NCBI RefSeq assembly: GCF_008386695.1
Contig: NZ_VUOC01000001.1
Span: 1 to 64,000, forward strand
Source: Chitinophaga agrisoli
Lineage (GTDB): Bacteria; Bacteroidota; Bacteroidia; Chitinophagales; Chitinophagaceae
Direction: 5' to 3'
Length of the DNA stretch: 64,000 nucleotides
Shown here one piece after another: positions 40,087 through 47,634 of the stretch. The notes under the pieces were generated by a model. That model worked only from the letters and a program-made list of their open reading frames with translations. It made no database searches and was not told the origin of the DNA. The position numbers were made by a program, and so were the translations under genes. The first letter of the stretch is position 1, and each line of letters opens with the position of its first letter.

Positions 40087-40641
40087 TCAATTGTATTTGT
40101 TCAGGTAGTCCTGCAGGCCGCCTTTCATGCCAACGCCTACGGCTTCGAACTTCCATTCATCGTTACGTTTGTAGATCCGTCCGAATTCTACGGCAGTCTC
40201 GATGGAGAAATCTTCTTCCAGCTCATATTTCAGGATCACTTCGTTAGTGGAAGGATCGAATATGCGGATATAAGAGTTCCTTACCTGGCCAAAGTTCTGG
40301 CGGCGAGATTCTGCTTCGTGGATGGTCACTACTACACAGATCTCGGTGATCTTGCTATCCGCTTTTGAGAGGTCTATTTTGATCTGCTCGTCATCGCCGC
40401 TGCCTTCGCCGGTAAGATTATCGCCGGTATGCTCTACGCTGCCATCGGGAGAAACGAGGTTATTGTAAAAAATGAAGTGTTGATCGGAAAGTATCTTTTT
40501 ATTATCGCCCATTACGAAAATGGAAGCATCCAGGTCGAAGCTGGTGCCGGTAGAAGAAGCGTTGGCGTCCCAGCCTAAGCCGATGGTGAATTTAGGCGCA
40601 TTGATCGTTTGCCGTTGCCCTTTTTGTAAGTTAATTGCCAT
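40087..40641 (-). CDS. TerD/TerE-family stress protein
   Basis: The 184 residues match the TerD pattern closely: FTIGLGWDANASSTG, FDLDASIFVMG, HTGDNLTGEGSGDDEQI, RRQNFGQVRNSYIRI and EDFSIETAVEFGR. It is the closest relative in this window of the plus-arm copy at 29762 (same RRQNFGQVR.SYIRI and EDFSIET stretches), which points to duplication across the two arms. All acidic metal-site residues are kept. Its start overlaps the stop of the phosphoribosyltransferase-like gene by 11 bp. Confidence 0.9.
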   Translation of the reverse strand: MAINLQKGQRQTINAPKFTIGLGWDANASSTGTSFDLDASIFVMGDNKKILSDQHFIFYNNLVSPDGSVEHTGDNLTGEGSGDDEQIKIDLSKADSKITEICVVVTIHEAESRRQNFGQVRNSYIRIFDPSTNEVILKYELEEDFSIETAVEFGRIYKRNDEWKFEAVGVGMKGGLQDYLNKYN

Positions 40642-41476
40642 GTTCTATGCTTTTGTATTTTCTATTAAACAGGTATTGATGAATAAAATCGAGGTTTTGC
40701 TGGTAGGCTTCTATGGTGTGATAGCCATTGCCCAGTGCCATGTTATATAAAAGATTGACAAATTTATGTGTTTGATTTTGCAGGAAGATACAAAATGAAT
40801 CGAAATCGTAGTTAAGGATATACTTTACGATCCGGGTATTGATAAAAAAATGTTCTCCCTGTATGATCGGCTCCAGGTGGAAAATCGACTTAACATAATG
40901 GTAGTTCAGGTGATTTTCGATATTGGGCGGGATGCTTTTATTCATCAGCTCCGCAAAATAGAGCATATAGATCTCGTTGGTAAGGTTATAAGCCGCTACC
41001 ATTTTCAGGATCATGCGCTCATGGCCGCCGGTAATGCGGATATCGTCCAGGAACACTACTTTTTTGCCAGCCAGGAATTCCCGGTCAATATGGAAGGAAT
41101 CGTTGCCGATAAGCTGGAGGCGCTGGGCGGCATCCAGCTCCCCATAGTCTTCCTTGTAGGTAATAGTGCGATGCACTTTTGTTTCCTGTGCCACAGGGTT
41201 TCCATTTGCTGCCAGCCAGCGGTTGAGGCGGAACATAAAATGGTTCTTCATGGCAAAAGTAGCAGTGGGGATAAACGAATAAGGGCTGGAAACAATGACC
41301 AGCTGCGGTACTTTTCTACCGCGAAGGTGATGCTCAATAAAACCATCGGCCAGGTTAACGCCGTATTTTTCAGCAACGGCATCGTCGCCAAACTTAAATC
41401 GGCTATATTCATCGGGGCTAAAACCGAAGTTGCCGGCATCGGTGATCTTATGTAAAGAATATGAGGTGACCGTCAT
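40631..41476 (-). CDS. Phosphoribosyltransferase-like protein of the Ter island
   Basis: The 281-residue protein contains a PRPP-binding style motif KVVFLDDIRITGGHE (Asp144-Asp145, Thr149-Gly150-Gly151) in its centre, preceded by a strand VPQLVIVSSPYSFIPTAT that could form the substrate pocket. The C-terminal half is helical with no known motif. Ter gene sets are known to carry PRTase-like and HAD genes thought to make a nucleoside-like metabolite. The gene is coupled to the HAD gene by a TGATG overlap of one base and to the next TerD gene by 11 bp. The actual substrate is unknown. Confidence 0.78.
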   Translation of the reverse strand: MTVTSYSLHKITDAGNFGFSPDEYSRFKFGDDAVAEKYGVNLADGFIEHHLRGRKVPQLVIVSSPYSFIPTATFAMKNHFMFRLNRWLAANGNPVAQETKVHRTITYKEDYGELDAAQRLQLIGNDSFHIDREFLAGKKVVFLDDIRITGGHERMILKMVAAYNLTNEIYMLYFAELMNKSIPPNIENHLNYHYVKSIFHLEPIIQGEHFFINTRIVKYILNYDFDSFCIFLQNQTHKFVNLLYNMALGNGYHTIEAYQQNLDFIHQYLFNRKYKSIEHGN

Positions 41477-42174
41477 CAGTTAAGTAAACTTGAAATACAT
41501 TGTTTATTGGAATTAATTAATAAAGTCCGGATGCCTATTACATTACCACCCTGGATATCCGCTTTCACATTATCGCCTATGTGGATGATATTGCCGGGGG
41601 CTGTAACGCCCTCCTGCCGCACCCTGGCCACGTTTTCCAGCATCAGCCGGAAGAACTGCTCATTGGGCTTTGACATACCATTCTCATCTGAATACAACTG
41701 GAAATCGAAGAAGCGGTCCAGCTTCAGCTCTTGTAATACTAACCGGAGGGTAGCGCCTTTTATAAAGCCGGTATTGCTTAACAGGCTAATGGTGCTGCCG
41801 GGTATCTCTTTTATAGTGCGCAGCACTTTTACCGTATTGGAGCAATAGACCGTTGGGAGGTATTTGAGCACGAGGGCATCCATCTCCCGGTAAAGGGCCG
41901 GCAGGTCTAGATCCCGGATCACGGCGGCATCGTCATTCAGTTCGCTGATGACCATCAGGTACATTTCTTCCGCATCGATATTACTGCCGGTTTTTTCGTT
42001 GATGGCATTGCACATGATATCTATCCGGCGGAAGATGCGGGCTACTTCTTCCATTGAAAGTTGCCGCTGGTTAAAATGATCATAGAAAAAACGTGCCCGT
42101 TCCTCTTTGAAAGACGGGTTTGATTTTATGAGTGTTAACCAGAGATCAAAAGAATAATGTTGATATATATTCAT
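41476..42174 (-). CDS. HAD-superfamily hydrolase, first gene of minus Ter arm
   Basis: The 232-residue protein has the four HAD motifs: SFDLWLTL (Asp10), LLSNTGF, the lysine in GMSKPNEQFF, and IHIGDNVKADIQGG. The second aspartate of the usual DxDxT is a tryptophan (Trp12), as in some haloacid dehalogenase-like members, so general acid catalysis may differ from ordinary phosphatases. The cap lies between motifs I and II (about 20-110). It leads the minus arm and is coupled to the PRTase-like gene, which suggests that it dephosphorylates or hydrolyses that enzyme's product. Confidence 0.85.
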   Translation of the reverse strand: MNIYQHYSFDLWLTLIKSNPSFKEERARFFYDHFNQRQLSMEEVARIFRRIDIMCNAINEKTGSNIDAEEMYLMVISELNDDAAVIRDLDLPALYREMDALVLKYLPTVYCSNTVKVLRTIKEIPGSTISLLSNTGFIKGATLRLVLQELKLDRFFDFQLYSDENGMSKPNEQFFRLMLENVARVRQEGVTAPGNIIHIGDNVKADIQGGNVIGIRTLLINSNKQCISSLLN

Positions 42175-42792
42175 CTCTTGTATTTGGTGTATTAAACGTA
42201 TGTCCCCTGCGCTGTCTGCAGCATACGGGTTAACTATCGTTAAAATAAGTTTTATTTATAAACCCACAGTTATCTTTTTATTACTAAATCGTATTTTTTC
42301 CGGGTTAAAGAAAAAAGTTTAGTCGCTATGTATAGGTGTCCGGAGGGCTAATATAGGATAAATATCGGGTGGATATACGATTTTTTTGATGAGAAGTGTG
42401 GAAATGATTGGGTATAGAAAAAGCCGTAAGTGGCCCTGGCGCTACGTGTTTCCTGCGTGCAGGGGGGAGCAGTGCGTTATTAACGGGCGGATACGTCTTA
42501 GCGGTACTAGGCTGACGGTTCTATGGAGTTAGATAGAGGCTACGCCGGCAGGGTTCCTCTGCGGGCTGCGCCTGCCGCGGGGTGTTCGTTTTGGAGGGTG
42601 GCTGGTGGAGCCCGCGCCAGCCAAGGCCCGGCAGATGAACCTGCCGGCAATGCAGTGTGCACGTTTGGCAAGAGGGGGTTTCACGGGTTAGGCGGGAGGC
42701 GTGGGGAAATGCTAGATAATTTGATGGAAATCCTACCTGAATTGAATATTTTCGACCTCGCAAAGGCACTTGTGCTTTGATAAACTATACTT
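42175..42792. other. Intergenic region: AT-rich promoter part, then GC-rich structured part
   Basis: From 42175 to about 42420 the sequence is AT-rich and presumably holds the promoter of the minus Ter arm. From about 42425 to 42710 it is clearly GC-rich. Short open frames exist there on both strands (for example 42523-42780 plus and 42521-42769 minus), but their composition looks unlike protein and I do not call them. Stems within 42545-42647 are listed separately. Confidence 0.55.
42545..42647. other. GC-rich element with alternative stem-loops
   Basis: Three local stems can form: CGGCAGG/CCTGCCG (42546-42552 with 42571-42577), GGCTGG/CCAGCC (42600-42605 with 42617-42622) and CCGGCAG/CTGCCGG (42628-42634 with 42641-42647). 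Alternatively the first arm CCGGCAGG (42545-42552) pairs over 8 bp with CCTGCCGG (42640-42647), enclosing the rest. It may be a structured RNA or a dispersed repeat; I cannot tell which. Confidence 0.4.
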
Positions 42793-43068
42793 ATGGATTC
42801 AATCAGGATAAGATGCCCCAAATGTGAATGGGAGCCAGATGGTAAAGCTTACTGGCAGTGCAGCTGCGGTCATAAATGGGATACGTTTTCCACTGGCGGC
42901 AGATGCCCGGCTTGTCAGCGGGTATGGGAGGATACACAGTGCCCAACTGTACCTGGCGGATGCCGTAGCTGGTCGCCGCATCTGGATTGGTATGAGCACC
43001 TTGATAATGTGGTACTGGAAGTGAAGGAGGTATTGGAGGCGCCGGTGACGCAAGAGCGGGAACACTGA
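42793..43068 (+). CDS. Small zinc-ribbon protein
   Basis: The 91-residue protein is dominated by cysteine pairs: CPKC (8-11), CSCG (23-26), CPAC (37-40), then CP and a C further on, and ends with a LDWYE motif. The pattern resembles small double zinc-ribbon proteins common in Bacteroidota, in which CPKCxWEPDG opens the chain and a DWYD-type motif closes it. It probably binds two zinc ions. The function is unknown. It stands alone between two intergenic gaps. Confidence 0.75.
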   Translation: MDSIRIRCPKCEWEPDGKAYWQCSCGHKWDTFSTGGRCPACQRVWEDTQCPTVPGGCRSWSPHLDWYEHLDNVVLEVKEVLEAPVTQEREH

Positions 43069-43360
43069 AAACCTGATGATTAACCCCGGCAGCTTCGGCC
43101 TGTTATGTTTGTGCCCCTGCACTCATGTGCAACATATGTCAACCCTACAGTAATAGCGTACATCACCCGGGGTAAAAGCGTAGAAAGTATAACTAAAAGC
43201 GTACAAGCGGAAGGTATAGTTGTACAGCAGCGTTGTTTTGCATGTGTGTTATATTCCTATTAGCTCTGGAATTTCTTGGCATTTGTCAATTTTCCGGATA
43301 GTTGATCTTCGTAATTTTGTTACTGCAAATTAGTTATCAATTTACTTAAAATTCTACGTT

Positions 43361-43918
43361 ATGGCTAAACAAGCTGGCCCGGTATTTATTACGGGCACTC
43401 ACAATGGTATTTCTTTTTACAAAATGGATGGGGAGTATTATGCCCGCCGTAAGAGCTCATTAAGTGGTAAGCGGGTAAAGAAGGACCCCGCGTTTACACT
43501 GACGATGGTGTATGCAGGTATTCTAGGGCAGGCATCAGCGATTGCTGCAGCCGTGTACCGTACGTTGCCACCAGAGCGTAAGCAACATCGTTTGTACCGG
43601 GCAATGACGGGCACGGCTAACCGGCTGTTAAAACAAGGGATGGAACTGGCGGCGGTGAAGGCGCAGTTGATGGAGGAATGTGGGTTGGCGGCTCCAACTA
43701 CCAAACAAGTTCAGGCAGCCAGTTGCCAGATACCACGCGCCACAAAACGCGCTGGCAATAAGCCGCCTAAAACACTGCGGATAATGAACAGCCGGTTGAT
43801 GATACACCCGCTGCAACAGCGGGGTAAACTGGTATATACTCAGGCGTGCTGCGGTACGGGCGCGTTGAATAACTCTGCAAACAGGCGATATGAATTAAGA
43901 CGGGCCTCCGGATCATAG
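43361..43918 (+). CDS. Conserved Bacteroidota hypothetical protein
   Basis: The 185-residue protein has an N-terminal segment (ITGTHNGISFYKMDGEYYAR, KSSLSGKRVKKDPAF) that follows the pattern of a widespread Bacteroidota family opening with G.i..isFYk..g.y.aR.K..v.g.R...dpaF. The rest is basic and mostly helical; no function is known. A TTAAAATTC-rich leader precedes the ATG. The last 79 bp overlap the end of the LLM oxidoreductase gene on the opposite strand, so the C-terminal 25 residues may be an extension of the original frame. Confidence 0.7.
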   Translation: MAKQAGPVFITGTHNGISFYKMDGEYYARRKSSLSGKRVKKDPAFTLTMVYAGILGQASAIAAAVYRTLPPERKQHRLYRAMTGTANRLLKQGMELAAVKAQLMEECGLAAPTTKQVQAASCQIPRATKRAGNKPPKTLRIMNSRLMIHPLQQRGKLVYTQACCGTGALNNSANRRYELRRASGS

Positions 43919-44868
43919 ATATGCGCGGTGGCCATGATCTCATCTACCTGGGTGGCATTTACAAATGCCTCCAGACCTGCTTTAACGGTTTCCTGGCTGC
44001 CAAAGAATGAGTAATACAGCATTTGGTTCACCATATGCTCCGTTGCATCGTCCCAGATCTGGCTCATATCGTCAACGGGAGGCTGCAATAGTTTGCGGCG
44101 ACCGGTGATCACGCCTATGAACAGCTGTTGGAGAGAGGTGGCCAAACGGGCAGCTTCCTGGTCAGTGGCCGCGGCAATCACGTTTACGCAGGCCAGCACA
44201 TAAGGTTTATCGAGGTATTGAGAAGGCTTAAACTCTGCGCGGTAGATCTTGATGGCGTTCATCAGCTCTGCCGGAGCAAAATGGCTGGCAAAGGCATAAG
44301 GTAATCCCATTGCGGCGGCCAGGTGTGCGCTGTCTGTGCTGGAGCCCAATACCCAGATAGGGACCTCCAGGCCTTCTGCCGGAAAAGCCCGTAATGCGGA
44401 ATTGCTGTTCTCTGCGGAGAAGAACCGTTGCAGCTGGCGGATATCATCCGGGAAATTGTAATGCGCATTGATGTTCAGTCCGCGTATAGCCCTGGATGTC
44501 AGCTGGTCAGAGCCGGGAGCACGTCCCAAACCCAGGTCAATACGGCCGGGATAAAGAGAGGCCAGGGTGCCAAATTGCTCTGCTACGATCAGGGGCGCAT
44601 GATTAGGCAGCATGATACCGCCGGAGCCGACCCTGATTTTGGTAGTATTGCCTGCTACGTAGCCAATAAGCACAGCTGTAGCGGTACTTGCCACATTGGG
44701 CATGTTATGATGTTCTGCAAACCAGTACCTGGAGAAACCAGCGGCTTCCGCCTGAAGGGCTAATTGTAAGCTGTTATGAAAGCTGTCCGCGGCAGTGGAT
44801 CCTTCTCTTACGGTGGCGAGATCGAGGATGGAGTATTTTACCTGGTTCAGTTGTTTCTTATTGTTCAT
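43840..44868 (-). CDS. LLM-class flavin-dependent oxidoreductase
   Basis: The 342-residue protein is a luciferase-like monooxygenase-family member: YSILDLATVREG, then AAGFSRYWFAEHHNMPNVAS (about 40-60), the GSGGIMLPNHAPLIVAEQF segment and YPGRIDLGLGRAPGSD. These are the standard barrel motifs that bind FMN. The substrate is unknown; close relatives are annotated as alkanal-monooxygenase-like. It is a single gene with a putative TetR-type operator at 45023-45038 overlapping its promoter element. Confidence 0.9.
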   Translation of the reverse strand: MNNKKQLNQVKYSILDLATVREGSTAADSFHNSLQLALQAEAAGFSRYWFAEHHNMPNVASTATAVLIGYVAGNTTKIRVGSGGIMLPNHAPLIVAEQFGTLASLYPGRIDLGLGRAPGSDQLTSRAIRGLNINAHYNFPDDIRQLQRFFSAENSNSALRAFPAEGLEVPIWVLGSSTDSAHLAAAMGLPYAFASHFAPAELMNAIKIYRAEFKPSQYLDKPYVLACVNVIAAATDQEAARLATSLQQLFIGVITGRRKLLQPPVDDMSQIWDDATEHMVNQMLYYSFFGSQETVKAGLEAFVNATQVDEIMATAHIYDPEARLNSYRLFAELFNAPVPQHA

Positions 44869-45022
44869 CTTTTTGTCTTATGCTTTTAGGTGATGGCCGT
44901 TGTTTTTCAGTACTTATCGGCTATGGCGTTGCGCAGGCAAAAGCCAGGCGACGGTTAGGCTGACTGGATGAGTTACCTGGCGCAGCTTGACGGTGAGCAC
45001 CATTTGACGGCGCACTGAATTA

Positions 45023-45043
45023 TTGAACGGATGTTCAAAATTA
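45023..45043 (-). promoter_or_regulatory. -7 element overlapping a palindromic operator
   Basis: On the minus strand TAATTTTG (45043 down to 45036) matches TAnnTTTG. It overlaps a perfect inverted repeat TTGAAC-GGAT-GTTCAA (45023-45038), of the GAAC..GTTC type often bound by TetR-family repressors. Its place fits repression of the LLM oxidoreductase gene that starts at 44868; no TetR gene is visible nearby. Confidence 0.5.
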
Positions 45044-45210
45044 AGCAAAGTTCATAAGATTTGGAGCCAGGCCGGAAGGGCAAGCAGGGTGAACAGGAGG
45101 AATATTACACTGGGGTTACAGGAGCAGGAGGCTGCGGAATGGAGGAAATGGGCGTGGATGTTAGTGAGTCGCAATACCCATCCCCGGCAAATGGCGAACA
45201 ATATACCGGA

Positions 45211-45234
45211 AAAGCCGGCATTGACGCCGGCTTT
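45211..45234 (-). terminator. Terminator after the NADH dehydrogenase gene
   Basis: AAAGCCGGC (45211-45219) pairs with GCCGGCTTT (45226-45234) around a 6-base loop. On the minus strand the stem runs into TTTT, 32 bp downstream of the stop at 45266. Confidence 0.75.
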
Positions 45235-45265
45235 ATTGCACTATTGTCAATGTATGTTGGGGTGT

Positions 45266-46540
45266 CTACGGCCGGAATATCATCCGCAGGGACTGATCCT
45301 TTGTAACATAAGCCACTGCCCAGTTATAAAAGGTCTTCATCCTGTTATTCACCGTAACCAAAGAAACAAGGTGAATGAACAACCAGGCTAATAAGGCAAG
45401 AAATCCGCGTAGATGCACCTTGTGTTTGAAGAGGTCCACCACGGCGTTGTGCCGCCCTACGATCGCCATATCTCCCCTATCGAAATAACTAAAGGGCTTC
45501 ATTTTCTTTCCATGGGCAATGGCCTTCAGATTCCGGGCCACGTTACGGCCCTGCTGGATGGCCACCTGCGCCAGCTGGGGATGCCCTTTGGCATATACCG
45601 GATCAGTGTATTGGATGCTGATATCACCAATGGCATAGATATCCTCCAGACCTTCTACCCTGTTAAATGTGTCCGTCTTCATCCGTTTGCCAATACCCAG
45701 GCTGGATTCCGGTATCCCTTCAAAGGTATGCGCGGTAATACCGGCGGACCAGATCAGGGTTTTGGCGTTGATGATCACGCCGGATGACAGCTTTACCACG
45801 TCATTGGCAAAATCCGTTACGCGGGTGTTCAGGAGAACGGTCACGCCCAGGGCTTCCAGCGCCTGGTAGGTCTCTTCCTGGGTTTTACCGCTCATGGCTG
45901 TGAGCAGGTGCTCTGCGCCATCTACAATGTAGATACCGCCTTTAGCGCCGGCCAGCTCCGGGTAGTCTTTTAACATGATATGCCGCCTCATTTCCGCCAG
46001 CATACCTACCACTTCTACGCCGGTGGGGCCACCGCCGGCTACTACGATCGTGAGCAATCGCTGGCGTTCTGACAGATCGGTTGTTTTGGCTGCTTTTTCC
46101 ATCGTGTTGAGTAGGGCGTTACGCATTTTGATAGCGTCGTCTACTCCTTTCAGGGCGATGGCATTACGTTCAATGTTCTCGTTGCCAAAAAAGTTGGTCT
46201 TGGCCCCGGCCGCGAATACGAGGTAATCGTATTTCATTTCACCGTCGCTTAATACGGCGGTGTGGGTAGCGGGATCTACTTTTTCCAGTGCCGCCATGCG
46301 GTACTGGATGCCTTTTTTCCTGAATAGTTTGCGGAAGGGGTAACTTATGCTGGATGGATCCAGGAACCCTGTGGCTACCTGGTACAATAAAGGGGTAAAA
46401 TAGTTATAGTTGTTCTTATCCAACAGGGTTACATCATAATCCTTGCTTTTGTAGAGGTGTTTAGCAAGATTCAAACCGGCAAAACCACCACCGGCAATCA
46501 ATACCTGTTTTTTTGCGCTTTTGCTATTATGTTGTGTCAT
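45266..46540 (-). CDS. ndh: Type II NADH dehydrogenase (NAD(P)/FAD-dependent oxidoreductase)
   Basis: The 424-residue protein has the FAD-binding motif VLIAGGGFAGLNLAKHL (about 14-30), the second nucleotide motif TIVVAGGGPTGVEVVGML (about 164-181) for NADH, and the IYAIGDI segment with the flavin-site aspartate near residue 305. A hydrophobic stretch near the C-terminus (FLALLAWLFIHLVSLVTV) fits the membrane-associated end of NDH-2 enzymes. It transfers electrons from NADH to quinone without pumping protons. It is a single gene with its own terminator. Confidence 0.88.
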   Translation of the reverse strand: MTQHNSKSAKKQVLIAGGGFAGLNLAKHLYKSKDYDVTLLDKNNYNYFTPLLYQVATGFLDPSSISYPFRKLFRKKGIQYRMAALEKVDPATHTAVLSDGEMKYDYLVFAAGAKTNFFGNENIERNAIALKGVDDAIKMRNALLNTMEKAAKTTDLSERQRLLTIVVAGGGPTGVEVVGMLAEMRRHIMLKDYPELAGAKGGIYIVDGAEHLLTAMSGKTQEETYQALEALGVTVLLNTRVTDFANDVVKLSSGVIINAKTLIWSAGITAHTFEGIPESSLGIGKRMKTDTFNRVEGLEDIYAIGDISIQYTDPVYAKGHPQLAQVAIQQGRNVARNLKAIAHGKKMKPFSYFDRGDMAIVGRHNAVVDLFKHKVHLRGFLALLAWLFIHLVSLVTVNNRMKTFYNWAVAYVTKDQSLRMIFRP

Positions 46541-46615
46541 AACATCTGGCTTTAATTTCGAATCAAATGTAAGCCAGAATGGGGTTTTCCAGGGGGTCCA
46601 GTTGTAACATTCAGC

Positions 46616-46972
46616 CTAGTCCAGGGAGTGTTGTAACCCGCTGTGGGAGCGGGTATTTCCCTGCGTTTTCCTATTCATCATGGCGATCAATATCCAGATG
46701 CCAATAACAAATGCTGCTATTGCCATCGTGACCACCGGTTGAGCGGCAAATGGGTTAAGATAATAAAGCAGTAACATATTAAAGAAAACGAGTACAGCAA
46801 GGATACATTTCCCCAGCCATTTTCCGGCGGTATATGGGGGTAGCCGCCTCTTTTTGTAGGTCATAGCGATCAGATACGATAAATTCTCTGAGAACTGCCC
46901 GGAAGGCTGTTCCAGGCCGTTCTCCTTTATCAGGCGGGCCAGTTTATCGTTATGTTCTTTATTACTACTCAT
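46616..46972 (-). CDS. Small two-helix membrane protein, putative anti-sigma factor
   Basis: The 118-residue protein has a hydrophilic N-terminal part (1-45) and two membrane segments (about 52-72 and 78-98) with a short basic tail. Its start overlaps the stop region of the ECF sigma gene by 8 bp, which is the classical place for a cognate anti-sigma factor. The sequence has no zinc-binding HxxxCxxC motif, so it is not a ZAS-type anti-sigma. The role is inferred from position. Confidence 0.65.
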   Translation of the reverse strand: MSSNKEHNDKLARLIKENGLEQPSGQFSENLSYLIAMTYKKRRLPPYTAGKWLGKCILAVLVFFNMLLLYYLNPFAAQPVVTMAIAAFVIGIWILIAMMNRKTQGNTRSHSGLQHSLD

Positions 46973-47540
46973 AAAAATCCTTTATTTCATTACCCAAAAG
47001 CTGCTCCAGTTCTACCTGCAGCTGTTTTCTCGCCCTTAATAGCCTCATTTTTACGGCGGAGCGCTTCATGCCGGTTATTTCGCAGATGGTTGCAATATCT
47101 TTTCCTGCTATATAGTGCAGGGTTACGATCAGGTGGTCCTCTACGGTCAGTTTTTTCAGCGCTATGTCAATATACTTCTTTCTCTCCTTCTGGCGTAATA
47201 TTTCCCATTCAACGGCCATTCCGTTCAGGTGCGGCTCGTCTTTTATGTTATCCAGGCTACTGGTGATTATTCCTTTGCTCCTGCTTTTGGTAATGGCGGT
47301 ATTATAAACTATACGATATAACCATGTGGAGAACCTAGCCGCCTTTTTAAAGCTGCCCAGTGAGGCAAATGCCTTTAGGAATGCATCCTGTACCACTTCT
47401 TCTGCATCTTCCCTATTCAATAATATCTTTATTGCAATGGTATATGCCAGATCCTTGTATAAACTCACCAGGTATTCAAGGCTCGCTTTATCGCCCTGAA
47501 CAGCCATTTCCAATATCTTATTTTCCTGGCTTGCCGTCAT
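46965..47540 (-). CDS. ECF-type RNA polymerase sigma factor
   Basis: The 191-residue protein has sigma region 2 (ASLEYLVSLYKDLAYTIAIK, EDAEEVVQDAFLKAF, FSTWLYRIVYNTA) and region 4 (LTVEDHLIVTLHYIAGKDI, then ITGMKRSAVKMRLLRARKQL). A second start at Met12 (position 47507) is possible and would leave a normal leader behind the mirrored promoter described at 47547. It is coupled to a putative anti-sigma gene. Its likely targets include its own promoter and the divergent membrane protein gene. Confidence 0.88.
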   Translation of the reverse strand: MTASQENKILEMAVQGDKASLEYLVSLYKDLAYTIAIKILLNREDAEEVVQDAFLKAFASLGSFKKAARFSTWLYRIVYNTAITKSRSKGIITSSLDNIKDEPHLNGMAVEWEILRQKERKKYIDIALKKLTVEDHLIVTLHYIAGKDIATICEITGMKRSAVKMRLLRARKQLQVELEQLLGNEIKDFYE

Positions 47541-47546
47541 GCTGCA

Positions 47547-47577
47547 ATTAGACTAATATAACAATAAACTGGTCACA
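47547..47577 (-). promoter_or_regulatory. ECF-type promoter for the sigma gene
   Basis: On the minus strand TGTGACC (47577 down to 47571) is followed after exactly 16 bases by AGTCTAAT (47554 down to 47547). This mirrors the plus-strand promoter next to it and fits an autoregulated ECF promoter. The -10 element ends only 6 bp from the ATG at 47540, so transcription would be nearly leaderless unless the start at 47507 is used. Confidence 0.5.
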
Positions 47578-47579
47578 TC

Positions 47580-47610
47580 TGTGACCACGCGGCTTTTTCC
47601 TGCGTCTTAA
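47580..47610 (+). promoter_or_regulatory. ECF-type promoter for the divergent membrane protein gene
   Basis: TGTGACC (47580-47586), a 16-base spacer and CGTCTTAA (47603-47610) fit the -35/-10 layout of ECF sigma promoters. Together with the minus-strand copy the -35 boxes form the perfect palindrome GGTCACA-TC-TGTGACC (47571-47586). The ATG of the gene lies 25 bp downstream at 47635. Confidence 0.6.
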
Positions 47611-47634
47611 AGGAAACACTTAAAACACAAGATC

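Noticed and set aside
42521-42780. Overlapping short frames on both strands in the GC-rich intergenic element
   Set aside because: Composition is unlike protein, no family is recognised, and both strands are open because the segment is GC-rich.
45023-45391. Plus-strand frame upstream of the LLM gene and over the end of ndh
   Set aside because: It overlaps the terminator and 3' end of ndh and shows no family features.
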